Shown: positions 7,527 to 13,600 of the stretch, piece by piece
Numbering within the stretch: position 1 is the first letter of the stretch
Layout: the number at the start of each line of letters is the position of its first letter
Assembly (NCBI GenBank): GCA_947384015.1
Contig: CANDFN010000019.1
Coordinates: 1-13,600, forward strand
DNA length: 13,600 nucleotides
Source of the DNA: an uncultured Clostridia bacterium
Lineage (GTDB): Bacteria; Bacillota; Clostridia; Christensenellales; UBA1242
Direction: 5' to 3'
The notes under the pieces: model-generated
The model's database searches: none
What the model saw: the letters and a program-made list of their open reading frames with translations, nothing else
What the model was told of the DNA's origin: nothing
Position numbers and translations under genes: made by a program

Positions 7527-7572
7527 AACTTCCTCCAACGTTTAAAATTTGTTAAAACCTTATGTTAAAAAT

Positions 7573-7600
7573 AGTATAACATAAAGTTTAAATAAATCAA
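7573..7600 (-). promoter_or_regulatory. Promoter of the 6321-7526 gene
   Basis: On the minus strand TTGATT (7595-7600), a 16-bp spacer, and TATACT (7573-7578) preceded by TGT (extended -10). Start would be near 7566, giving a leader of about 40 nt containing GGAGG. Confidence 0.75.
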
Positions 7601-7615
7601 TAGGTTTAAATAAAA

Positions 7616-7673
7616 TTTTTTATTTACAAATCACCCAATTTTTACCTATTTTTGTAATTTTTTATTTATTTTT
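7616..7673 (-). promoter_or_regulatory. Phased A-tracts upstream of the promoter at 7573-7600
   Basis: Runs of five or six T (A on the promoter strand) are centred near 7618, 7641, 7651, 7660 and 7671. The steps are about 22, 10, 10 and 10 bases, in register with the helix. This repeats the arrangement seen upstream of the 367-1500 gene and may be a curved UP-like element. Confidence 0.45.
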
Positions 7674-7699
7674 AAAAAAGTTAATCAATATTATATAAA

Positions 7700-7715
7700 G
7701 CTAATAAATCTTAGC
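7700..7715 (-). terminator. Weak candidate terminator of the TM2-mnmA unit
   Basis: GCTAA (7711-7715 on the minus strand) pairs with TTAGC (7700-7704) around a six-base loop, followed on the minus strand by TTTATATAAT. The stem is only 5 bp and the U-run is broken, so this is a poor terminator; no better one is seen after mnmA. Confidence 0.3.
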
Positions 7716-7720
7716 AAATA

Positions 7721-8803
7721 TTAAATAAGCTTATCAATCCTTCCGCCACCATAACATAAACCGTCCTCACCATAAAGCACGGCAAACTGTCCAATAGTTA
7801 CAGCCCTTTGTTTGGTTTTAAAATTTAGTTGTAAAGTGTGTTTATCTATTATTTTAACTTCAATTGCTTGGTCAGGTTGACGATACCTAAGTTTTACTGC
7901 ACATTCAAAATCTTTGGTTACAACATCAGTTATCCAATTAAACTCGGTAACAATGCAACCGTTAGAATACATCTCCTCGCATTCTCCACAATTAACATAC
8001 AAAGTGTTGGTTGCCACATCTTTTTTAACTACAAACCACCTATCATTATCATAGCCATTTTTACCGCCAATATTAAGCCCACGGCGTTGGCCTATTGTAT
8101 AATACATTATTCCATCGTGTTCGCCAACAACATTACCTTGTAAATCTTTAATCTTTCCTTTTTGTGCAGGCAAATAACCACTTAAAAATTTTTTAAAGTT
8201 ACGTTCCCCAATAAAACAAATACCAGTGCTATCTTTTTTGTTTGCCGTAACAAGCCCTAGCTTTTTTGCAATTTCTCTAACCTCGGTTTTATCTATATCA
8301 GCAAGCGGAAATAATGTTTTACTTAATTGTTCCGCACTTAATTGATTTAAAAAGTAAGTTTGGTCCTTACTTTTATCATAAGCTTTATACAAGTAAACTT
8401 TACCATCCCTGTCCACACGTTTACAGTAATGCCCTGTTGCAATATAGTCTGCGCCCAGCTCCATAGCAAACTTTAAAAACGGGCCAAATTTTATTTCTTT
8501 ATTGCACATAACATCCGGGTTTGGAGTATAGCCTTTTTTATACTCATCTAAAAAATATTTAAACACATTTTCGTTATATTCTTTTGCATAGTTAACAGTA
8601 TAGTAAGGAATATTTAGTTTGTTTGCCACGCGTTTCACATCTTCAAAATCTTGTTCTGCCGTGCAGTTGCCGTCAATTGTATCTTCTTCCCAATTTACCA
8701 TAAAAAGACCAACAACATTATAACCTTGTTGTTTTAATAAGTATGCCGCAACAGAGCTATCTACTCCACCACTTAAACCTACTACTACTGTCTTTTGCTC
8801 CAT
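7721..8803 (-). CDS. mnmA: tRNA-specific 2-thiouridylase MnmA
   Basis: MnmA makes 2-thiouridine at wobble position 34 of tRNA-Lys, -Glu and -Gln, using ATP to activate the uridine and a relayed persulfide sulfur. The PP-loop GLSGGVDSSVAAYLL is at residues 9-23. The catalytic cysteines are C100 in NPDVMCNKEIKFG and C196 in DSTGICFIGERNF. TGHYC at 123-127 and the C-terminal GLCYGGGRI are also typical. At 360 residues it is full length. The start ATG has AGGAG about seven bases upstream. It lies only 15 bp after the stop of the TM2 gene on the same strand, with no promoter between them, so the two are cotranscribed. The usual partner cysteine desulfurase is not adjacent. Identification is firm. 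Confidence 0.97.
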   Translation of the reverse strand: MEQKTVVVGLSGGVDSSVAAYLLKQQGYNVVGLFMVNWEEDTIDGNCTAEQDFEDVKRVANKLNIPYYTVNYAKEYNENVFKYFLDEYKKGYTPNPDVMCNKEIKFGPFLKFAMELGADYIATGHYCKRVDRDGKVYLYKAYDKSKDQTYFLNQLSAEQLSKTLFPLADIDKTEVREIAKKLGLVTANKKDSTGICFIGERNFKKFLSGYLPAQKGKIKDLQGNVVGEHDGIMYYTIGQRRGLNIGGKNGYDNDRWFVVKKDVATNTLYVNCGECEEMYSNGCIVTEFNWITDVVTKDFECAVKLRYRQPDQAIEVKIIDKHTLQLNFKTKQRAVTIGQFAVLYGEDGLCYGGGRIDKLI

Positions 8804-8818
8804 AAAAATCTCCTAAAA

Positions 8819-9292
8819 TTATTGCCTTGGTAAACTTACTGGTATTTTGTATTTGTTTATAGTTACTTTAAAAATATCTACAATCCACATAACAACAACA
8901 ACACCCCACACTGCAACTAAAAGATAAAAAACCTGATACCATTCTGTAAACAATACTTTTCTAAAAAAGGTTGAGATTATAACATTTAAAATGCCAACGC
9001 AACAAAATGCCAAGTAAAATATTCCCCAGTTTTTACGCCCAGTATAAAAATGATGTGCACCAAAAAAACCTAAAAATATTGTTATAAGCAGCAATTTCCA
9101 TTTTTTTATATCACTAGGGCAACCTTTACGATAAACAACACGTTCTTTATCTCCTGTTGCCAAAGCCTTACGCGCTTCTTCATTTGTTGCAGAATTTAAT
9201 TTAACATAATTAAGCCTGCACTTTGGACAAACATTTGCTTCCTTTTCAACTTTAAAATTGCACCTAGGGCAACGTTTATTTTTTCCTATCAT
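8819..9292 (-). CDS. Zinc-ribbon plus TM2-domain membrane protein
   Basis: The 157-residue protein opens with a zinc ribbon: C8-x2-C11 and C22-x2-C25 (CPRCN...CPKC). A polar linker follows to about residue 63. Then comes a TM2 domain: a helix containing LLITIFLGFFGAHHFYTGR, a second hydrophobic segment (WGIFYLAFCCVGILNVIIS), and a third (VFYLLVAVWGVVVVMWIVDIF) ending in the D-x-F typical of the domain. The zinc ribbon probably faces the cytoplasm. TM2 proteins are widespread in bacteria with no agreed biochemical role. It is the first gene of a unit with mnmA; the link may be only positional. There is no well-spaced Shine-Dalgarno (GAGG is 1 nt from the ATG), and the -10 box ends 6 nt before the ATG, again predicting a leaderless mRNA. 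Confidence 0.9.
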   Translation of the reverse strand: MIGKNKRCPRCNFKVEKEANVCPKCRLNYVKLNSATNEEARKALATGDKERVVYRKGCPSDIKKWKLLLITIFLGFFGAHHFYTGRKNWGIFYLAFCCVGILNVIISTFFRKVLFTEWYQVFYLLVAVWGVVVVMWIVDIFKVTINKYKIPVSLPRQ

Positions 9293-9298
9293 ACCTCT

Positions 9299-9327
9299 AT
9301 TTTAACACAAAACAAAAATTATTCCAA
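9299..9327 (-). promoter_or_regulatory. Promoter of the TM2-mnmA unit, predicted leaderless
   Basis: On the minus strand TTGGAA (9322-9327), a 17-bp spacer, then TAAAAT (9299-9304) preceded by TGT. The -10 ends six bases before the ATG at 9292, so transcription should start at the start codon. Confidence 0.7.
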
Positions 9328-9501
9328 CAGTTTTGGTATATTTACAAGTTTTATACTATCATATAACTATTTACTATAAATAATATGCCCAACTAATTTT
9401 TTGTTTTACATTAATGGCGCTATGCCTTTTCGCTATTTATTTTATTACAACCTACAATATTAGTTATTAACAACTATCATATTAATATTTTTATTATATA
9501 A

Positions 9502-9525
9502 AAAACACGGAAATTTCCGTGTTTT
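9502..9525 (-). terminator. Terminator of the queC-radical SAM-VUT operon
   Basis: AAAACACGGAAA and its exact complement TTTCCGTGTTTT form a 24-nt perfect palindrome one base after the VUT stop codon (9527-9529). On the minus strand it ends in a U-run. The true loop would be the central AATT. The remaining 9305-9500 holds only the TM2 promoter and AT-rich DNA. Confidence 0.85.
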
Positions 9526-9526
9526 A

Positions 9527-10162
9527 CTATAACTTATTGTTATCATCTATATTAGCATTATTTGGTTTCTTTGTTCTTGTAAATATATAGAATAAAGGGG
9601 TGTCTAATAATGCCAAGATTGTTTTTACTAATATTTGAGAAAGTATCATGTTTAGCAATATTTTTATTCCCAAACCTCCAAACAATCCAAAAGCAATCAA
9701 CACAAATATAACCGTGTCTAAAATTTGCGCAGTAATTGTTGAAATGTTATTCCACACAAATTTAAATTTACTATTTGCACTAAGTTTATCTCTTATTTTA
9801 TGGAATAAAAGTATATCTACAGTTTGCGCAACAACATAAGATACCAAACTTGCTATTGCACTATAAATACTAAATGACAATAAACTATTAAATTCTTTAC
9901 TTGTGCTTGGCAAAAGCAAGGTTAACCCTATAAGGGCAGAACATATTATTTGGCAAATTAAACCATAAAGCATAACATTACGAGATTCTCGTTTACCAAA
10001 CTTCTCGCCTATAATATCTCCCATTAGGAAAGTTACGGCATAGCACACAACTCCACCAGGAACGGACAACCATCCTATAGTGATAATTTTATATGATAAA
10101 ATGTTTGAAAGTATTAAGGCTGATACAAACAAACAATAATATAACTCTTTACCTCGTTTCAA
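9527..10162 (-). CDS. VUT-family (YhhQ-type) queuosine-precursor transporter
   Basis: The 211-residue, very hydrophobic protein has about six membrane helices. Family signatures are clear: SNILSYKII near 19-27, PGGVVCYAVTFLMGDIIGEKFGKRESR at 35-61 (the family's 'P-x-G-x-x-x-Y-x-x-T-F-x-x-x-D-x-x-x-E' block), SYVVAQTVDILLFHKI at 108-123, and NNISTITAQILDTVIF at 138-153. Members import queuosine precursors such as preQ0, preQ1 or queuine. I accept the TTG start at 10162: an AGGGGTGA ribosome site precedes it by about seven bases, and no other start fits the first helix. The gene overlaps the radical SAM gene by 14 bp, so it is translationally coupled to it. It is last in its operon. The substrate cannot be told from sequence; the neighbouring QueC-like gene supports a deazaguanine. 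Confidence 0.92.
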   Translation of the reverse strand: MKRGKELYYCLFVSALILSNILSYKIITIGWLSVPGGVVCYAVTFLMGDIIGEKFGKRESRNVMLYGLICQIICSALIGLTLLLPSTSKEFNSLLSFSIYSAIASLVSYVVAQTVDILLFHKIRDKLSANSKFKFVWNNISTITAQILDTVIFVLIAFGLFGGLGIKILLNMILSQILVKTILALLDTPLFYIFTRTKKPNNANIDDNNKL

Positions 10163-11093
10163 TTCCGTTCACCCCTATTTCGCCAGAAGGCATTATCAAA
10201 AATCTTCCACTATCACTTTTTGTTTTTGCGTCTTTTTGTTTAGACATTACTGAAGAAGAAATTAATATTTCACAATCTTTATATTTGTAATTAATTATTG
10301 TAAAAATACCGTCCGTAAATTCATTTATTTTTTCTGGCATGCCTACTGATATATCTTTTATGGAAACAAATTGTTCATCATAATATTCTAACAATTCTTT
10401 GTTTGCATTTCTTAAACTTGTATCTGCTAAAAATTCTGTAAAGTCAAAAGTTTTAATACCATATTGTCTATAAAAATCTACAAATTCTAAAAGAGCTTTA
10501 GAATTAGGTATAAACTTTTTTAATAATATGGTATTTAAGGTTAAGTTGCCTTTATATAATTTTGCCAACTTTTTAATTTCTTTGTTTGTAGTTACTTTAT
10601 TTACATAACCAAACTCTGAAGTGTTTAATTTATCATCAATGCAATATCTGCTTAAAAGTATTTTAACATCACGTTTTATTAATTCGTTAGAAATTTTTTC
10701 ATCTAACAAGTTGGCACCATTACTTTCAATTTCCAACATTTTTGCTTGGTAATTATATTTATCTATTAACTCCATAGCCGGCATTAATCTTGGCGATATT
10801 GTAGGTTCTCCACCTGTAAAAATAATTTGAACAAATGGGCTATTAACAGTTTTTAAAATAGCATTAACTCGCTTAAAATATTCCTCATCGGTTGCAGTTC
10901 TGCCACAGCAATGCCTGCATTCCACCTTAAACCCCTCGCAAACCTTTTTACACAATTCGCTTTTAAAGGTTTGATTTCCTATACACACTTTGCATTTTGC
11001 ATTACAATCCTCATTAAGCATAAGAACCAAACATGTATATGGAATTTTGTTTTCTTTATAAATTTTATCAAAATGTTCTTTTGTTATTAGCAT
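10149..11093 (-). CDS. Radical SAM enzyme, unassigned subfamily, deazaguanine context
   Basis: The 314-residue protein carries the radical SAM cluster motif C30-x3-C34-x2-C37 in LNEDCNAKCKVCIG and the SAM-binding FTGGEP at 92-97. Just after the cluster motif is an insertion with five more cysteines (C48, C52, C59, C62, C63). They are well placed to bind a second metal or Fe-S site. The C-terminal MPSGEIGVNGIET resembles the end of MoaA/SPASM-type cores but lacks a SPASM cysteine array. It is longer than and unlike ordinary QueE. The ATG at 11093 is chosen over the TTG at 11105 because GAGGGG lies just before it. It overlaps queC by 26 bp and the VUT gene by 14 bp. By context it may act on a 7-deazaguanine compound; QueL, the radical SAM queuosine lyase described in Clostridioides difficile salvage, is one candidate. 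Function is inference. Confidence 0.88.
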   Translation of the reverse strand: MLITKEHFDKIYKENKIPYTCLVLMLNEDCNAKCKVCIGNQTFKSELCKKVCEGFKVECRHCCGRTATDEEYFKRVNAILKTVNSPFVQIIFTGGEPTISPRLMPAMELIDKYNYQAKMLEIESNGANLLDEKISNELIKRDVKILLSRYCIDDKLNTSEFGYVNKVTTNKEIKKLAKLYKGNLTLNTILLKKFIPNSKALLEFVDFYRQYGIKTFDFTEFLADTSLRNANKELLEYYDEQFVSIKDISVGMPEKINEFTDGIFTIINYKYKDCEILISSSVMSKQKDAKTKSDSGRFLIMPSGEIGVNGIETR

Positions 11094-11727
11094 AATACCC
11101 CTCAATAATCTTTCTATCTATACAAGCTGGACAAACACCGCAAGGGATTTCCCCACCAAGATAACAAGACCATGCTTTATCTATTTCTACATTTAATCTT
11201 TTGGCTTGTTTGTAAACCCAGTCTTTACCCTTTTCTACAAACGGCGCTTTTACTTTTACCTTTCCTGCCGTGCATAATTTTGTAAGATTATTTAATGCTG
11301 TTACAAATTCGCTAGAACAATCTTTATATGGGGTTTTTATTAAACCTAAATCAACTTCTATATTCTCTTTTGGAAAAAGTGAAGTTGCCACAGTAATAAC
11401 CACACTTGCTAGCATTGCATTTCTAAATATTAACTCTGTATCTGCGTTCTTGTATTTAGTGTGATTGTCTGTTTTTACAATTTGCGTAACTTCACCACCT
11501 TTAACTAAAAGGCAATTATTAGAATATTTATAAACCTCTTCTATATTAATTTCTATCAGTTTACAATTTAATTTTTTTGTAAAAAATTTTGCAGAAATAA
11601 GTTCTTTATCTTTACTTTTTTGACCATAATTACACCACACAGCAACAACCTCATCACCTTTTTTTGTAAGGTGATGAAGTAATGTTGTGCTGTCTAATCC
11701 TCCACTGTATAATAAAACTTTTTTCAT
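11068..11727 (-). CDS. queC: QueC-like 7-cyano-7-deazaguanine synthase
   Basis: QueC converts 7-carboxy-7-deazaguanine to preQ0 with ATP and ammonia. All hallmarks are present in 219 residues: PP-loop LLYSGGLDSTT at 5-15, NYGQK at 34-38, the FRN block at 101-103, YKDCSSEF (family 'Y-x-D-C-R-x-x-F') at 134-141, and the zinc site WSCYLGGEIPCGVCPAC with C188, C196, C199 and C202. The start is the ATG at 11727: GGAG is seven bases upstream. This ATG shares its A with the stop of the repeat-protein gene (TAATG), predicting translational coupling. Four extra codons from an ATG at 11739 would bury the ribosome site. QueC relatives also occur in phage DNA modification and in type IV CBASS, so preQ0 for tRNA queuosine is likely but not certain here. 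The product overlaps the radical SAM gene by 26 bp. Confidence 0.92.
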   Translation of the reverse strand: MKKVLLYSGGLDSTTLLHHLTKKGDEVVAVWCNYGQKSKDKELISAKFFTKKLNCKLIEINIEEVYKYSNNCLLVKGGEVTQIVKTDNHTKYKNADTELIFRNAMLASVVITVATSLFPKENIEVDLGLIKTPYKDCSSEFVTALNNLTKLCTAGKVKVKAPFVEKGKDWVYKQAKRLNVEIDKAWSCYLGGEIPCGVCPACIDRKIIEGYYANNKRTF

Positions 11728-13600
11728 TATACACTCCATGTTAAACTGAAAGACATATTAATTGTCCAAGACCATGAAGCGCTACCCCATTTACCACCTG
11801 CGCCATCAGATCCTCCGCCATCAGAAGCTGCACTACTAGTAATTGTTCCATCAGTATTAATATATATAGTTGCATTACTATCCAATGAGTCCATAGTGCA
11901 TTCTTTCCACTTTACAGTTACTGTTTTTTGGCTTGTTGGTCTATAACCAGACGGAATCGTTCCAATAACCGCTCCCGCACTACATGATGCAACAGATATA
12001 TTAACATTACAAGTAACGCTACTTCCTGTTCTTGAAAGACTGTTTGTAGTAACAGATTTTGCATAAGCAAATGATACACTTGAAGTTACAGTTGTAGTAG
12101 TAAAGTTTGCAGTAATTGTTCTTGCACCAGTAATTGTTCCACTAGTGCTACTCCAACTTCTAAACGCATAACCTAAGTTAGAATAAGCGTATGTTGTATA
12201 ACCACCAATACTTATAGAATTACCGCTTGTAGATATTGTAGAACCATAAGGCACACTTATGCTTGATCTACTTAAAGTTCCATAATTAGTATAATTTCTA
12301 CTGAATGTTACGGTGTAATATCTTGTAGTAGCACTAAAGTTTGCTGTAATAGTTTTTGTGCCTGTAACAGTTCCACTTGCGTTACTCCAACTATCAAAAG
12401 AATAAGTATATTGAGAAGTTGAACTTGCCGCCGTTGCTGTTACATTTGTTGAGAATGTTTTAGAACTTCCGTTTTCAATATAACTTCCACTAAATGTAAC
12501 TACATTGCCACTTGATGAAATGCTTACACCATAAGGCGCACTTACAGACGATGCACTTACCGTTCCACGACTTGTGTTATTTCTAGATATAGTAATACTA
12601 TAGAACCTTGTGCTGTATGTAAAGTTAGCAGTAATTGTTCTTGCACCTGTTATTGTTCCACTTGTATTACTCCAACTACTAAACGAATATGTATATTGTG
12701 TTGATGAGCTTGCAGCGGTTGCAGTTACAGCTGTTCCATTTATTGTTACCTTATTTCCACTTACCGATATGGACGACCCATATGGCACACTGAATGAAGA
12801 ATAGTTTACTCCGCCATAGCTTGAATTATTTGTTGCAAAGGTTACTGTATATGTTCTTGTTGATCTGCTAAAGTTAGCTGTTATTGTTGTTGCGCCTGTC
12901 ACTGTTCCACTTGCACCGCTCCAACTATCAAACGCATAGCTGTATTGTGCAGTAGAACTTGCAGCGGTGGCTGTTACTGTTGTTCCATTTATTGTTATTG
13001 TGTTGCCACTTGCGGAAATTGACGACCCATATGGCACACTTATACTACTTGTAGATACTGTTCCATAACTTGTGTTGTTACTTGCAATAGTAACCGTATA
13101 ACTTCTTGTGGTTCTTGTAAAGTTGGCTGTTATTGTTCTTGCGCCTGTTATTGTGCCTGTTGCGTTGCTCCAACTGCTAAATTCATAACTGTATTGTGCG
13201 GTTGTTGTTGCTGCAGTGGCTGTTATGGTTTGTCCATTTATGGTTATTGTATTTCCACTTACAGATATGGATGACCCATATGGCACACTTATACTACTTG
13301 TAGATACTGTTCCATAACTTGTGTCGTTTCTTGCTATGGTTACAGTGTAACTTCTTGTGCTACGTGTAAAGTTTGCGGTAATAGTTCTTGCGCCTGTTAT
13401 TGTGCCTGTTGCGTTACTCCAACTGCTAAATTCATAACTGTATTGTGCGGTTGTTGTTGCTGCAGTGGCTGTTATGGTTTGTCCATTTATGGTTATTGTA
13501 TTTCCACTTACTGAAATGGACGACCCATATGGCACACTTATACTACTTGAACTTACTGTTCCATAACTTGTGTCGTTTCTTGCTATGGTTACTGTGTAAC
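11727..13600 (-). CDS. Large protein of divergent InlB B-type repeats with tail-fibre-like C-terminus (5' truncated by window)
   Basis: The frame is open from the right edge to the TAA at 11727-11729, so at least 624 residues are visible and the N-terminus is missing; no internal start should be used. Six tandem repeats of 78-95 residues follow the pattern YTVTI...GTVS...SVPYGSSIS...TATA...YSFSSWSNASGTITGARTITANF, which matches the divergent InlB B-repeat (Flg_new_2-like) domain of bacterial surface proteins. The last 118 residues differ: IGTIPSGYRPTSQKTVTV and ATIYINTDGTIT recall the C-terminal domains of phage tail fibres and receptor-binding proteins. Then comes a Gly/Ser-rich stretch and a Trp-rich end (SASWSWTINMSFSLTWSV). 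There is no LPxTG or membrane anchor at the C-terminus. Very rich in Ser and Thr, poor in charge. Probably an extracellular adhesin or a phage-type fibre; it is the first visible gene of the queC operon. Confidence 0.88.
   Translation of the reverse strand, partial: YTVTIARNDTSYGTVSSSSISVPYGSSISVSGNTITINGQTITATAATTTAQYSYEFSSWSNATGTITGARTITANFTRSTRSYTVTIARNDTSYGTVSTSSISVPYGSSISVSGNTITINGQTITATAATTTAQYSYEFSSWSNATGTITGARTITANFTRTTRSYTVTIASNNTSYGTVSTSSISVPYGSSISASGNTITINGTTVTATAASSTAQYSYAFDSWSGASGTVTGATTITANFSRSTRTYTVTFATNNSSYGGVNYSSFSVPYGSSISVSGNKVTINGTAVTATAASSSTQYTYSFSSWSNTSGTITGARTITANFTYSTRFYSITISRNNTSRGTVSASSVSAPYGVSISSSGNVVTFSGSYIENGSSKTFSTNVTATAASSTSQYTYSFDSWSNASGTVTGTKTITANFSATTRYYTVTFSRNYTNYGTLSRSSISVPYGSTISTSGNSISIGGYTTYAYSNLGYAFRSWSSTSGTITGARTITANFTTTTVTSSVSFAYAKSVTTNSLSRTGSSVTCNVNISVASCSAGAVIGTIPSGYRPTSQKTVTVKWKECTMDSLDSNATIYINTDGTITSSAASDGGGSDGAGGKWGSASWSWTINMSFSLTWSV
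12084..13598 (-). repeat. Six tandem coding repeats (249/249/249/249/285/234 bp)
   Basis: Units start, in reading order, at 13598, 13349, 13100, 12851, 12602 and 12317; the last ends at 12084. The first four are exactly 249 bp. Units 1 and 2 are nearly identical: 13135-13262 matches 13384-13511 with one mismatch by eye. Identity falls toward the C-terminus. Unit 5 carries a 12-residue insertion (around YIENGSSKTFS) and unit 6 is shortened. More copies may lie beyond the right edge. Confidence 0.9.

Noticed and set aside
7838..8143. Plus-strand 101-residue open frame inside mnmA
   Set aside because: mnmA is certain on the opposite strand; this frame has no family features and no ribosome site.
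9413..9469. Plus-strand 18-codon open frame in the 9293-9526 gap
   Set aside because: No Shine-Dalgarno, no promoter, and low-complexity surroundings; expected by chance.
9360..9500. Possible small RNA or riboswitch (e.g. preQ1-type) in the 9293-9526 gap
   Set aside because: It lies downstream of the que-type genes, not upstream, and I see no preQ1 riboswitch-like stem-loop with A-rich tail; only the terminator and TM2 promoter are recognisable.
10093..10290. Plus-strand open frame across the VUT/radical SAM junction
   Set aside because: It lies opposite two well-identified genes and lacks promoter and ribosome site.
11727..11739. Upstream ATG at 11739 as the queC start
   Set aside because: It would place the GGAG ribosome site inside the coding region, while the ATG at 11727 has ideal spacing and matches where QueC proteins begin.
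12084..13598. Regular repeats considered as a CRISPR array or noncoding satellite
   Set aside because: The period is 249 bp, a multiple of three, with one open frame throughout and protein-level conservation; there are no short repeats with unique spacers.
9527..13600. Type IV CBASS or Dpd DNA-modification island
   Set aside because: No nucleotidyltransferase, TGT/DpdA, QueD, FolE or effector gene is visible; only the QueC-like protein is shared with those systems. Regions beyond the right edge could change this.

Overview
This is AT-rich DNA with bacterial -10/-35 promoters, AGGAGG-type ribosome sites and many hairpin-plus-U-run terminators. Tryptophan is encoded by TGG and no gene is interrupted by TGA, so the standard bacterial code applies. 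Gene families (MnmA, an RsmF-type methyltransferase, a VUT-family transporter, a lipobox lipoprotein with DUF5050-like repeats, divergent InlB B-repeats) and the compact layout fit an uncultured low-GC Firmicute (Clostridia-like). The species cannot be named from this window.

Layout. 1-164: start of a small membrane-anchored protein running off the left edge (minus). 367-1500: membrane-anchored acidic coiled-coil protein (minus). 1652-2953: RsmF/NSUN-type RNA m5C methyltransferase (minus). 3041-3790: CYTH/VTC-like protein (plus). 3809-5113: beta-propeller-like lipoprotein (minus). 5356-6312: conserved-looking protein of unknown function (plus). 6321-7526: helical unknown (minus). 7721-9292: two-gene transcription unit, zinc-ribbon/TM2 membrane protein then mnmA (minus). 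9527-13600: four-gene overlapping minus-strand operon, in transcription order a large repeat protein (5' end beyond the right edge), queC-like, a radical SAM enzyme, and a VUT/YhhQ transporter, closed by a perfect palindromic terminator.

How the genes relate. The last operon is the most distinctive part. A QueC-like 7-deazaguanine enzyme, a radical SAM protein that does not look like ordinary QueE, and a queuosine-precursor transporter are translationally coupled (TAATG and two longer overlaps) to a protein made of six InlB-type repeats with a tail-fibre-like C-terminus. QueD, QueE, QueF, QueA and Tgt are not in the window. mnmA and the que-type genes both point at tRNA position 34, and rsmF adds another RNA modification gene, but they lie in separate transcription units.

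Regulatory architecture. Three genes (rsmF, the 5356 gene, the TM2 gene) have an extended -10 box ending exactly 6 nt before the ATG, predicting leaderless mRNAs. Two other promoters (for the genes starting at 1500 and 7526) have helically phased A-tracts just upstream. Convergent gene pairs share bidirectional terminators in which stop codons are embedded. No tRNA, rRNA, CRISPR array or insertion sequence was seen.
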